A DNA stretch of 64,000 bases from Acetobacter aceti NBRC 14818 (GTDB lineage: Bacteria; Pseudomonadota; Alphaproteobacteria; Acetobacterales; Acetobacteraceae). The translations under genes and the position numbers were made by a program. Positions 26,371 through 34,880 of the stretch are shown piece after piece. The DNA lies in NCBI RefSeq assembly GCF_000193495.2, contig NZ_AP023410.1, forward strand, positions 1,550,001-1,614,000, written 5' to 3'. The notes below the pieces were generated by a model that saw only the letters and a list, made by a program, of their open reading frames with translations, searched no databases and was not told where the DNA came from. How positions within the stretch are numbered: the first letter of the stretch is position 1; each line of letters begins with the position of its first letter.

Positions 26371-27807
26371 CTATTCCGCCGCCAGAATGCGCCCGATCGT
26401 GGCAGTGGTCGAATGGCCAGCCTGTAGGTCAGCAAGGAATAAACGGCCACCATTGTCGGTAATTTCTCTCGCTCCGACGACATCTTCAGGTTTGTAGTCG
26501 GAGCCTTTCACCAGCACATCCGGCATGAGGGCCAGAAGCGTTTCAAGCGGCGTATCCTCGGAAAACGACACAACGGCATCGACATAACGGACGGCCGCCA
26601 TCACGGCGGCACGGCTGGCAAGGGTGTTGACCGGTCGTGTTTCGCCCTTGAGGCGCCGAATGCTGTCATCGTCATTCAATGCGACGATCAGCCGGTCACA
26701 CTCCGCACGGGCCGCCGCCAGAAGGCTGATATGACCCGGATGCAGAATATCGAAGCAGCCATTGGTGAAACCGACCGTCAGGCCCTGTGCCTGCCATTCC
26801 TGAACCTGTCGTTTGGCTTCGTTTAGAGTCAGCAGATGTGGCGAATCAATGGACGAGTTCTGGGCCTGCAATTCGCGGGTCACTTCGCCGATGTCGGCGG
26901 TCGCCGTGCCCAGTTTGCCGACAACGACACCGGCGGCGGCGTTGGCGACGCGCATGGACTGGCCAAACGACATGCCGGACCCGACAGCAAGCGCCATTGT
27001 GGCGATCACGGTGTCACCAGCGCCGGAGACGTCAAAGACTTCTCGTGCGCGGGCGGGAACAGCTTCGGCTTCTCCGTGTGCCGGAACCAGCATCATGCCT
27101 TTTTCCGAACGGGTAGCGAGAATCACATCCGCCTCGGCTTCCGCCATCACCTTGCGGGCGGCGCGTTCGACGCTCGCATCATCCGTGCCGGAAATGCCGG
27201 AAGCGGCGACCAGTTCTTTCGCGTTGGGCGTAATGCAGGTTGCGCCGCGATAATGCCGGAAATCGGAGGTTTTCGGGTCAACGAAGACGGGAATGTTCCG
27301 CAGGCGTGCTTCCCCAATCAGATGCCGGACGACCATGCTGTCGCAAACACCCTTGCCGTAATCGGAAAGAATGACGACATCGGCCTCTTCCAGTCGTGCA
27401 TCGATAGCGCGGCAGAGCAGTTCGGCTTCCTCGGGTTGCAGCTTCTGCCGACTTTCCTCGTCAGCTCTCACGACCTGCTGGTGGGAGGCGATGAAGCGGG
27501 TCTTGCAGATGGTCGGGCGCTTGGGGCTGGTGACCAGCATTTCGGAAACACCGGTGCGGAGACGCAGCGCGTCGCGGAGAATGACAGCGGCCTCGTCTTC
27601 ACCGACCAGCCCGATCAGGATGGCCTGACCACCGAGAGAGATGATGTTGCTGGCGACGTTGCCCGCACCGCCCGGCATTTCCTTCCGTTCTTTCAGCAGC
27701 AGGACCGGGACCGGCGCTTCCGGTGAAATCCGTTCCATCTCGCCATAGACGAACCGGTCGAGCATGACGTCGCCGACACAGAGAACGGTGATGTTCGAGA
27801 AATCCAT
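26371..27807 (-). CDS. hldE: Bifunctional heptose-7-phosphate kinase / heptose-1-phosphate adenylyltransferase
   Basis: 478 residues, two domains. A ribokinase-like kinase (1 to about 320) carries EMPGGAGNVASNI and the catalytic FDVSGAGDTVIATMA. A nucleotidyltransferase (about 345-478) carries GFTNGCFDILHPGH (HxGH motif) and VLVKGSDYKPEDVVG. It makes ADP-glycero-manno-heptose for the LPS inner core. It lies 8 bp downstream of gmk on the same strand, so the two are probably co-transcribed. hldD and gmhA are not in the window. Confidence 0.95.
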   Translation of the reverse strand: MDFSNITVLCVGDVMLDRFVYGEMERISPEAPVPVLLLKERKEMPGGAGNVASNIISLGGQAILIGLVGEDEAAVILRDALRLRTGVSEMLVTSPKRPTICKTRFIASHQQVVRADEESRQKLQPEEAELLCRAIDARLEEADVVILSDYGKGVCDSMVVRHLIGEARLRNIPVFVDPKTSDFRHYRGATCITPNAKELVAASGISGTDDASVERAARKVMAEAEADVILATRSEKGMMLVPAHGEAEAVPARAREVFDVSGAGDTVIATMALAVGSGMSFGQSMRVANAAAGVVVGKLGTATADIGEVTRELQAQNSSIDSPHLLTLNEAKRQVQEWQAQGLTVGFTNGCFDILHPGHISLLAAARAECDRLIVALNDDDSIRRLKGETRPVNTLASRAAVMAAVRYVDAVVSFSEDTPLETLLALMPDVLVKGSDYKPEDVVGAREITDNGGRLFLADLQAGHSTTATIGRILAAE

Positions 27808-27815
27808 GATGCGCG

Positions 27816-28466
27816 TCAGCCCCAGAAGCTGGCGACAAAATCCGCCAGACCGGTCTGGCGTGTGGTGCGGAGACGGGCGGCGTTCAGCACGGCCTGTGTT
27901 TCCGCAATGGCGCGGTCGAGCTCCGCGTTGACGATCACATGGTCGAATTCTTCCCAGTGGGAAATTTCGTCGAGCGCCGCGTCCATGCGTTTTTTGATTT
28001 CTTCCGGCGCGTCCGATGCGCGACCTGTCAGGCGGCGTTCCAGTTCGGCGAGGGAAGGGGGCAGGACGAAAAGACTCACCACATCATCGGGCAGTGCAGC
28101 CCGGATCTGGCGATGCCCCTGCCAGTCGATGTCGAACACCATATCCTGTCCCGCGGCGAGAGCAGCTTCCACCGGAGCGCGTGGCGTGCCGTAACCGCGC
28201 CCGAACACGGAGGCCCATTCCAGCAGTTCTCCCTGATCGGCCATTTCCATGAACTTTTCCATGGTGCGGAAATGATAATGGATGCCGTCCGTCTCACCGG
28301 GACGCGGGGCGCGGGTGGTGATGGAGACGGAGTGTTTCAGACGGGGATCGGCGGCGCGCAAGGCGTTGGCGATGGTGGATTTTCCAGCGCCGGACGGGGC
28401 GGAAATGACAAGGCAGACGCCTCGCCGCGTGATGGGCGACGGGACGGTCGTTCCGGTGCGTGTCAT
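27816..28466 (-). CDS. gmk: Guanylate kinase
   Basis: 216 residues. The P-loop ISAPSGAGKST (about 21-31), the GMP-binding SITTRAPRPGETDGIHYHF and the DIDWQGHRQIR segment are intact. It phosphorylates GMP/dGMP. It starts with ATG at 28466 and is the first gene of a minus-strand pair with hldE. It diverges from the SDR gene at 28565, with promoters for both expected in the 98-bp gap. Confidence 0.95.
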   Translation of the reverse strand: MTRTGTTVPSPITRRGVCLVISAPSGAGKSTIANALRAADPRLKHSVSITTRAPRPGETDGIHYHFRTMEKFMEMADQGELLEWASVFGRGYGTPRAPVEAALAAGQDMVFDIDWQGHRQIRAALPDDVVSLFVLPPSLAELERRLTGRASDAPEEIKKRMDAALDEISHWEEFDHVIVNAELDRAIAETQAVLNAARLRTTRQTGLADFVASFWG

Positions 28467-28564
28467 ATCGGCGTTCGTGCCTCCCTGCCGTATCGAGCGT
28501 TTCTCCCGATTGTTTCGGGAGGACGGTTGCGACCTTTTAGCAGCAGGTTCTTAATGGGGCGACT

Positions 28565-29404
28565 ATGAAACAGGATTCTCTTCTCATCACGGGAGCCGCT
28601 TCGGGGCTTGGCCGTGGTTTCGCCCTGCGTGTCGCCCGTCCGGGCATTACGCTCCATCTCATTGATTGCAACGAAAATCGGCTGAAAGACACGGCTTCCC
28701 GCACGGAAGCATTGGGTGCGCGGGTCTTCATGCACGCGCTGGATGTTACGGATGCTCCGGCGATGCGAAGCGTAATTGAAGATATCGGCGCGTCAGGTGA
28801 ATCGCTTGATGTGGTTCTGGCCTGCGCGGGGATCACCGGCGGGGTCCATGATCAGCCCGGTGAAAAAGGAGCGCCGTCCGAATCTGAGTATCAGGTGCGC
28901 CGCATGGTGGACGTCAACGTAAACGGCGTTCTCAACACCATTTTTCCCGCTATTGACGTGATACGTCGTCAGCCTGTGGCATCCGATGGCTTCCGTGGCC
29001 GGATCGCGGCGATTTCCTCCATTGCCGGGCTGGTCTCCTTTCCCGGCACGCCGTCCTATTGCGCGACCAAGGCGGCGGTTGATCGCTTCATGGTGGCGAC
29101 GGGCGGCAATCTGAAGCAGGATGGTATTCTGCTCAGTTCGGTGGTCTGTGGTTTCATCAACACACCGATGGTGGCGACGAATGAATTTGCGATGCCGGGT
29201 CTCGTGCAGACGGCCGATGCTGTCGAGCGGATCATGGCGGGTCTGGAAAAGAACAAGCGCCGGATCACGTTCCCTCGCTGGATCGCTATGGGATCGCGCC
29301 TGATGGATCTGCTGCCGATTGGGCTCTCGGAACCGTATTATCTGAATCAGCCGACAGGCGCTGCGGGCAGTATGCCTGTGGTGGAAAAGCCTTCAGGCAG
29401 ATAG
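28565..29404 (+). CDS. Short-chain dehydrogenase/reductase
   Basis: 279 residues, classical SDR. The cofactor motif ITGAASGLGRG (about 8-18), CAGITGG, and the catalytic Ser-Tyr-Lys in ISSIAGLVSFPGTPSY followed by CATKAAV are all present. The substrate is unknown. A hydrophobic C-terminal segment (RWIAMGSRLMDLLPIGL) resembles that of membrane-near SDRs that act on lipophilic alcohols. The next gene, an NCS1 permease, is 46 bp downstream on the same strand, but no functional link is evident. Confidence 0.9.
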   Translation: MKQDSLLITGAASGLGRGFALRVARPGITLHLIDCNENRLKDTASRTEALGARVFMHALDVTDAPAMRSVIEDIGASGESLDVVLACAGITGGVHDQPGEKGAPSESEYQVRRMVDVNVNGVLNTIFPAIDVIRRQPVASDGFRGRIAAISSIAGLVSFPGTPSYCATKAAVDRFMVATGGNLKQDGILLSSVVCGFINTPMVATNEFAMPGLVQTADAVERIMAGLEKNKRRITFPRWIAMGSRLMDLLPIGLSEPYYLNQPTGAAGSMPVVEKPSGR

Positions 29405-29450
29405 CTGATTTCAACATCGTTCATGGTGTCATTGTGTTTGGAGTGTGAGG

Positions 29451-30800
29451 ATGGCGTCTGAACCGTCGGGCCTGATGGAAGACCTTTCGGCGGCATCTGT
29501 CTGTCAGCCCGTGCCCGCAGCCCGCAAGACGATGGCGATGGACCGGGTTTTCTGGAGTCATTTCTCACCGAATCTTGGTCCCGGCGGCTGGGTCACCGGC
29601 GCGTTGCTGGTCAGTCTTGGACTGGATTCCAGGATGGGTTTTCTGGCCATTCTGCTGGGGAATTTCGTCGGTGCCCTGCCTGTCGCGTTGGCGGCGGCGA
29701 TTGGTCCGGCGACGGGTCTGACGCAGATGGAGGCCTCCCGCATGGCGCTGGGCACGATTGGTGTCCGGCCGCCTTCCTTTCTGAACTGGATCTACTGCGT
29801 CGGCTGGGATGCCGTGAACAATGTGCCAGCTGCGGCGGCGCTGGTCAGTCTGTTGATGCTGGCTGGTGTGCCGACGCCGTTCTGGCTGGCGCTGGGTGTA
29901 CTGGCGTCCATCCAGATGGTGGCGTCCATCTATGGGCATCACGTTGTGCAGGCGTTGCAGAAATATCTCGGCGGCATGTTGCTGGTCGTGTTTGCGATCA
30001 TCGGCGTGACGTTTGCAGTGAGGGGCGGCGGCGTCGTGCAGGCGGCGCATCCGGTTGGTCTGGCGACGTTTCTGTTGGCGGTCGGGATTCTGGTCAGTTT
30101 CAATCTGTCCTGGGCCACCTATTCATCGGATTATACCCGCTATCTACCCGCGAATTCCGATCCGAAGCAGGTGGTTGTGCTGGCTCTGTTAGGGCTGCTG
30201 CTGTCGGCTGTGCCGTTCCAGATCCTTGGTCTACTCACTGCGGCGAGCATCGCCGAGCCATCCCCGACGGCAGTGATTGCCAGTTTGCAGCATGCCATGG
30301 GGCCGCTTGGACCACTGGCGCTGGCGGCGATTGCCCTGTCGTCAATTGCCGGGAACTCGTTCAACGATAATACGGCCAGTTACAGCCTGATTTCGGCTGG
30401 GATCCATGTGCCACGTGTCGCGGCAGCGATCATCACGGCCAGTCTGGGCTATGTGCTGGCAGTTGTCGGAGCTGGCCAGTATGCGACGCTCTATACGGAT
30501 TATCTGCTGGTCACGATGTACTGGATCGCACCATGGTGCGGTATCGTTCTGGCGGACTGGTATCTCACGGGCGGTCATTCGGCAGCGCGGGCTGTATACG
30601 GTCAGGTGTTGCGGCCGCCTGCCGGGTGGAAGCGTGGGGCGACGATCTTTGTTGTGACTTCGGTGCTGACGGTGCTGCTGTTTTCCACCAGTTCGCTCTA
30701 CACGGGACCGGTTGCGCGCTGGCTTGGAGGGGCAGATATCGGATACTATGTCGGATTTCTTGTCGCCGGCTGGTGGTATGCGGCGGGACGCGAAAAGTAG
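29451..30800 (+). CDS. NCS1-family nucleobase permease (CodB-like)
   Basis: 449 residues, about 12 transmembrane helices. Family hallmarks: FWSHFSPNLGPGGWVTGALL in the first helix, NWIYCVGWDAVNNVPAA, FNLSWATYSSDYTRYLP and the DNTASYSLI helix, as in cytosine/purine permeases of the CodB type. It would import a nucleobase or related compound with H+ or Na+. The ATG at 29451 has GGAG 7 nt upstream; the GTG at 29445 is less likely. No deaminase or allantoinase gene is adjacent. Confidence 0.85.
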   Translation: MASEPSGLMEDLSAASVCQPVPAARKTMAMDRVFWSHFSPNLGPGGWVTGALLVSLGLDSRMGFLAILLGNFVGALPVALAAAIGPATGLTQMEASRMALGTIGVRPPSFLNWIYCVGWDAVNNVPAAAALVSLLMLAGVPTPFWLALGVLASIQMVASIYGHHVVQALQKYLGGMLLVVFAIIGVTFAVRGGGVVQAAHPVGLATFLLAVGILVSFNLSWATYSSDYTRYLPANSDPKQVVVLALLGLLLSAVPFQILGLLTAASIAEPSPTAVIASLQHAMGPLGPLALAAIALSSIAGNSFNDNTASYSLISAGIHVPRVAAAIITASLGYVLAVVGAGQYATLYTDYLLVTMYWIAPWCGIVLADWYLTGGHSAARAVYGQVLRPPAGWKRGATIFVVTSVLTVLLFSTSSLYTGPVARWLGGADIGYYVGFLVAGWWYAAGREK

Positions 30801-30967
30801 GTCAGGCTACGTATTTGCGCTGGCGCGGGTTTTATCATCAGCGATTTTGACAATGACGCATCCGTGCCATGATCGCTCAATAAGGTTCTGTTATGTTGGT
30901 GCGGACGTCATGTCTCGAAGCATGGCTATCGCTGCAAGCTGAAGCTTACAGGAAGAGATGGAACGTG

Positions 30968-31531
30968 ATGAAACGACGCTATTCGCTCAAGACAATTGGG
31001 GCTGTTTTTCTGCTGTCGGCTGCGGTTGGACTCTCTGCCAGCACGGGGGCAAAGGCTCAACAGGTCTATTCAAGCCAGCCACAGGATAGCCAGCAATCAG
31101 GCAATTTTCAGCAGCCTCCAGCACCGGACGCGGCGCAACTGGCGGCAATGCGCAAGGATGTTCAGGTCGCTGCCTCATATCAGTTGCCGGATGATTTCCT
31201 GCCACGGATGACCACGACCTTGCAGGCGCTGCAGGATGCGGGTTTGCAGCCTCCTCCTCCGGAGGGTCATATCTCTCTGGATGACACGATCAAGCGCGTT
31301 GAATCAGTGCCGGGCATTGAGCCGGTCCTGAAGTCACAGGGGTTTACGGCCCGTCAGTTTGTCATGGGTCTTACATCCTTCGGCATTACCTATGCTGTGA
31401 CGTCGCATGCGGCTGATGCCAAGGATGCTCCCCGACTTAACCCGCATAACGTGTCCCTTCTGCAAAAGAATCCTGATGCTGTAAGGGCATTACTGCAGCA
31501 GATGGGGAACCAGCCTACCCAGCCGCAATGA
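30968..31531 (+). CDS. Exported protein of unknown function
   Basis: 187 residues from the ATG at 30968. There is a Sec signal peptide (MKRRYSLKTIGAVFLLSAAVGLSASTGAKA), a Gln/Ser/Pro linker, and a helical domain (about 60-187) with YQLPDDFLPRMTTTLQAL and VKSQGFTARQFVMGL-like helices (seen as LKSQGFTARQFVMG). It is probably periplasmic. No family was recognised. It is the last chromosomal gene before the tRNA-Ser and its integrase. The upstream open frame to 30893 has no signal and is not used. Confidence 0.7.
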   Translation: MKRRYSLKTIGAVFLLSAAVGLSASTGAKAQQVYSSQPQDSQQSGNFQQPPAPDAAQLAAMRKDVQVAASYQLPDDFLPRMTTTLQALQDAGLQPPPPEGHISLDDTIKRVESVPGIEPVLKSQGFTARQFVMGLTSFGITYAVTSHAADAKDAPRLNPHNVSLLQKNPDAVRALLQQMGNQPTQPQ

Positions 31532-31634
31532 CGACAGGGCTAAGGATGTTTTTATGACATCCCCCGGGCCATCCAGAATTGACTGCCGATAGAGAACAAG
31601 GTAGTTTCCGCCGCAACGCACTGTCTCAGTGCCT

Positions 31635-31726
31635 GGAGGGGTGGCCGAGAGGCTGAAGGCGGCGGTTTGCTAAACCGTTATACGCTTAACAGCGTATCGT
31701 GGGTTCGAATCCCATCCCCTCCGCCA
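31635..31726 (+). tRNA. tRNA-Ser (anticodon GCU)
   Basis: The acceptor stem GGAGGGG (31635-31641) pairs with CCCCTCC before G-CCA (CCA encoded, ending 31726). The anticodon arm reads CGGTT-TGCTAAA-CCG with anticodon GCT, reading AGC/AGU Ser codons. The long variable arm TACGCTTAACAGCGTA is typical of tRNA-Ser, and the T-arm GGGTTCGAATCCC is standard. An integrase starts 156 bp downstream, so the 3' end is the likely attachment site of a genomic island. Confidence 0.97.
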
Positions 31727-31881
31727 GTTGATATATCCCATAGCAGTCTATAGCGTTTCAAGCACAGAAAGGCTGGCAGTTTTCTGCCACTTATGTGCTC
31801 TATGACGCGCTGTGATGTTCCTTCAAGCTCATGCATTGTGGGGGTAGATATGGGGGTATCATTTCTGGTGTTGGGGTATCA

Positions 31882-33090
31882 ATGCTGACAGACGTTCAGC
31901 TGCGTCGCCTCGCACCCCGAGAAAAGCCATACAAGCTCGCCGATACAGGCGGACTGTTCATTCTGGTCCAGAAAAATGGCTCGCGTCTGTGGCGCATGAA
32001 GTATCGCTTTGGTGGTCGGGAAAAGCTGCTCGCTTTTGGCGCTTACCCTGAGGTGACGCTTGCAGCGGCCCGTGACGCCCGTGATCAGGCACGCGCGGAG
32101 CTGCGGGCGGGCCGTGATCCATCTCTGACCCGTCGTCAGAGACAAGCGCAAGCCAGGCGCACTGATAGACAGCTGCAGCATGTCGGCGAAATGTGGATTC
32201 AGACTCAATCTGCCCGGTGGACACCCCGACACAGTGAAGACGTTCGAACGAGTCTTCAGCGTCTGATCTGGCCGCATCTGGGGCACATCGACTTGGACGA
32301 TATCACTGCTCCGATGGTCCTTGAGGCAATCAGGAAAATTGAAGCTGGGCGTGCGAAGGAAACGGCGCGCCGGATCAGACAGAGATTAAGTGCAATTTTT
32401 CTGTTCGGTATCGCGCATGGGCTGGGTTCTCATGATCCCGCCGCCGTTATCAAAGGCGCTCTGGCTCCTCTGAAGAAAGGACGGCAACCTGCCCTCATTG
32501 ATCTTGATGCGCTAAGACAGCTCTTCCAGGACGTCGAAGCCATCCCGGCCCATCCGGTTACACTTCTGGCGATGCGTTTTCTGGCTTTGACTGCTGTGCG
32601 TCCCGGTGAAGTACATGCAATGGCCTGGCATGAGGTGTCTGCGGACAGAACCACCTGGGTCATTCCAGCAGAGCGCATGAAGATGCGGCGTGAGCACGTT
32701 GTTCCCTTATCGCGTCAGGCACGGGACATTCTTGATGCGGTCTCTACGCTGACGGGCAGAGGCCCTCTTGTTTTTCCTAATGCGCGGTGGGCCCATCGCC
32801 CGATGAGCGAAAACGCTCTCGGTTATCTTCTGCAGCGGGCAGGCTACGCTGGCAGACAGGTGCCACATGGTTTTCGTGCTTCGTTTTCGTCCATCATGAA
32901 CGAGCATTATCCGCAGGACAGAGCTGTCATTGATCTTATGCTGGCACACTCAAATCAAAACAGAGTTGAAGCCGCGTATAACCGGGCTCTGCATATGGAA
33001 CGTCGGCAGGAGCTGGCTCAGATATGGGCCGATCTTCTGATGTCAGACGCAGCCGACGCCGTGACACTTCTACAACACAGAAAACGGTGA
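31882..33090 (+). CDS. P4-type tyrosine recombinase (island integrase)
   Basis: 402 residues. The N-terminal arm-binding domain (MLTDVQLRRLAPREKPYKLAD, about 1-85) is of the DUF4102 type found in P4-like integrases. It is followed by a SAM-like core-binding domain and the catalytic domain with Arg in TAVRPGE, the HGFR box, a His in LAHSNQ and the nucleophile Tyr in VEAAYNRA. It integrates and excises islands at tRNA genes. The ATG at 31882 starts the recognised domain; an in-frame ATG lies at 31831. It appears intact. Confidence 0.93.
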   Translation: MLTDVQLRRLAPREKPYKLADTGGLFILVQKNGSRLWRMKYRFGGREKLLAFGAYPEVTLAAARDARDQARAELRAGRDPSLTRRQRQAQARRTDRQLQHVGEMWIQTQSARWTPRHSEDVRTSLQRLIWPHLGHIDLDDITAPMVLEAIRKIEAGRAKETARRIRQRLSAIFLFGIAHGLGSHDPAAVIKGALAPLKKGRQPALIDLDALRQLFQDVEAIPAHPVTLLAMRFLALTAVRPGEVHAMAWHEVSADRTTWVIPAERMKMRREHVVPLSRQARDILDAVSTLTGRGPLVFPNARWAHRPMSENALGYLLQRAGYAGRQVPHGFRASFSSIMNEHYPQDRAVIDLMLAHSNQNRVEAAYNRALHMERRQELAQIWADLLMSDAADAVTLLQHRKR

Positions 33091-33177
33091 GGTCGGTGAT
33101 CGTCGTATCGAGTAAATTCTTCCATTCATTTCACTCTACACATGAGTCATGAGTTATTCTGTTTTATATTCAACAGT

Positions 33178-33369
33178 TTAGTGTTTTTTCTGCTCGTGCG
33201 TCTTTTCAATCCATTCATTAATGCTGCTTTCGCTCCATCTCACCATACGTGTGCTCAACCTGTGCGTCGCCGCGGGAAATTTTCCCAGCTTAATCCTTTT
33301 GCGTATGTGAGACGCCGACATAGACACGCGTTCGCACACCTGAGCAATTGTCAGAAGATTTTCTGCCAT
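33178..33369 (-). CDS. AlpA-family DNA-binding protein (probable excisionase/regulator)
   Basis: 63 residues. A MerR/AlpA-type helix-turn-helix is visible: LLTIAQVCERVSMSASHIRKRI followed by GKFPAATHRLSTRMVRW and SSINEWIE. AlpA-like proteins act as recombination directionality factors or activators of P4-type integrases. The ATG at 33369 has GGAGG 5 nt upstream; a second ATG at 33372 is too close to it. It converges on the integrase gene, as expected for an island control module. Confidence 0.8.
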   Translation of the reverse strand: MAENLLTIAQVCERVSMSASHIRKRIKLGKFPAATHRLSTRMVRWSESSINEWIEKTHEQKKH

Positions 33370-33432
33370 CATTACCTCCGAGAAAACATATACTCCAATA
33401 ATTACTTTAAAAATTAGAGTATATCGAGGCAT

Positions 33433-33911
33433 ATCGCCTCTGATGCGAATGGTATATCTCGAAAAAACGTGACTTAAAACAATAAAATATTTTTATCTGT
33501 ACAAATATAGAAAAAACTCCTGATAATCAGCAAAAAATAGTGCCTAATTCTTCGGTTTGTTGCCAAAATTGTGTATTAATATGTATATTTTCATATATTA
33601 TCGACTTGAAACGTGAATATATGCGGCTTAGCAATTTCCAACCCTTGAACTTAAAAATAACATTCGCTCATATTTTTAATATAAATATGAAAAGGAGAAA
33701 AAATTACTCAATATGTTCAAATAAACAATAAAATAAATTGAATTTATCCGATATTACTCTAATGCGATAATGAATATTCTAATTTTATTTCAATTATTTA
33801 TTTACTTCAAATAAAAAGGCATAAATTCAAATGATGTAAAAATAATCACTTTCTGCGCGAATCGGATTCGAATCGAGAGGACGCGTCTTCTCCACAAACA
33901 TGATCATCGCC
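33433..33911. other. AT-rich stretch without genes
   Basis: About 480 bp of very AT-rich DNA with many A/T runs, upstream of the AlpA-like gene. No coding sequence is supported; the short open frames here lack ribosome-binding sites. The composition differs sharply from the core genome on the left and suits foreign island DNA silenced by a nucleoid protein; promoter elements for the alpA-like gene must lie at its left edge. Confidence 0.5.
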
Positions 33912-34712
33912 CGTATCTGTCGATGTCAGGCCAGATTCTGGCTGCAACATTGGTAGCAGCCCCAAAGTAGCGCAATACTAACGATGAAAAGGCGGATCTG
34001 CGGGAAGGATGGATCCGACGGATCCCACAGGGACAGGCAGGACAAGCCTCCAAGCTGTCCCACAAGGACCGTCATGCGCGCTGGACGTTGAAGTTCACGA
34101 AAGCGAAACGAAAGGAGGACGGGAGTATGCCCGCAACAGACTTGGCCATCCCGTTCTTTGGCTACAAATCTCATATTTCCATCGACCGGAAGTTTCGTCT
34201 GCTCCGCAAATGGAAGACGACAGATGCCGCCGCCAGTGATGGTGCGCGATTGAGAGAAGGCTTGCTTGATAAAACCAATACAGCCTCAATACTCTGGGCA
34301 AACACAGTCTCCCGTTCAAAAGCCAATGAGGACTTCATGGAAAAGCAAAGCTTTGTCTAAAAAATCCATCGCAAGAAGCTGCATCTCAAGCCTATGCCCT
34401 GGCACACCCAACGCTCCAATGCCGGAAAGTTCATCATCCGGCCGCATGTCGAGAATGTCTTTGCCGATCAGAAATCACAGACGGGGCTGTTCGTCCGGAC
34501 TGTAGGCATCGCTCGAGCCACCATCGTCTATAATATGCGCCGCTTTCTCCTCTTGGAGCGGATTAACGCCGCCGCGTAGCAATCCAGAGCATGAAACCCT
34601 CTCTCTGTTTAAAACGCAGAGTAAAAATCACCATGCAGAGCCTTCAATACCAGACTATAAGCCCAAAATCAGGCAGAAAGGTCTTCAATCAACGATTCTT
34701 CGAACCCGCCAC
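33912..34712 (+). mobile_element. Decayed 5'-truncated copy of the IS5-family element at 34881
   Basis: The DNA follows the transposase and right end of the intact copy at 34881-36159, starting near the equivalent of 35350 and ending at an AACGATTCTTCGAACCC right end. Shared protein pieces include SHKDRHARWTLKFTKAKR, LAIPFFGYKSH and SRSKANEDFMEK. It carries frameshifts near 34000, a TAA at about 34358, and lacks the MRIGLAN segment of the intact copy. It is non-functional. Confidence 0.85.
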
Positions 34713-34775
34713 TTGTAATGGTTTTGTGCCGGTCATCTGAGCGTTTTAAGTTCGTATCAGGAGACCGACGAGACC

Positions 34776-34880
34776 ATGAAGCATACTGAAGATTTCAAGC
34801 GTTATTTTAAAACTACCGCACTGAAACGTCCGCATCTTCTTTCGGTTAATTCTCTATGCGTCGGAGAGAACCAGAACCAC
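34776..34880 (+). pseudogene. Possible first codons of an IS3-type OrfA
   Basis: After AGGAGACCGACGAG, the ATG at 34776 begins MKHTEDFKR, the usual start of OrfA in one IS3 subgroup. Similarity stops at once and the sequence runs into the left end of the IS5-family element. If real, it is a ~100-bp relic. Confidence 0.35.

Noticed and set aside
33841-33880. Second copy of the tRNA-Ser 3' end (attachment site)
   Set aside because: A GATTCGAATCGAGAGG stretch here shares only the general TTCGAATC core of tRNA T-arms, not the CCCATCCCCTCC end.
33433-33911. CRISPR or tandem repeat array in the AT-rich stretch
   Set aside because: No repeated unit of regular length; only A/T runs.
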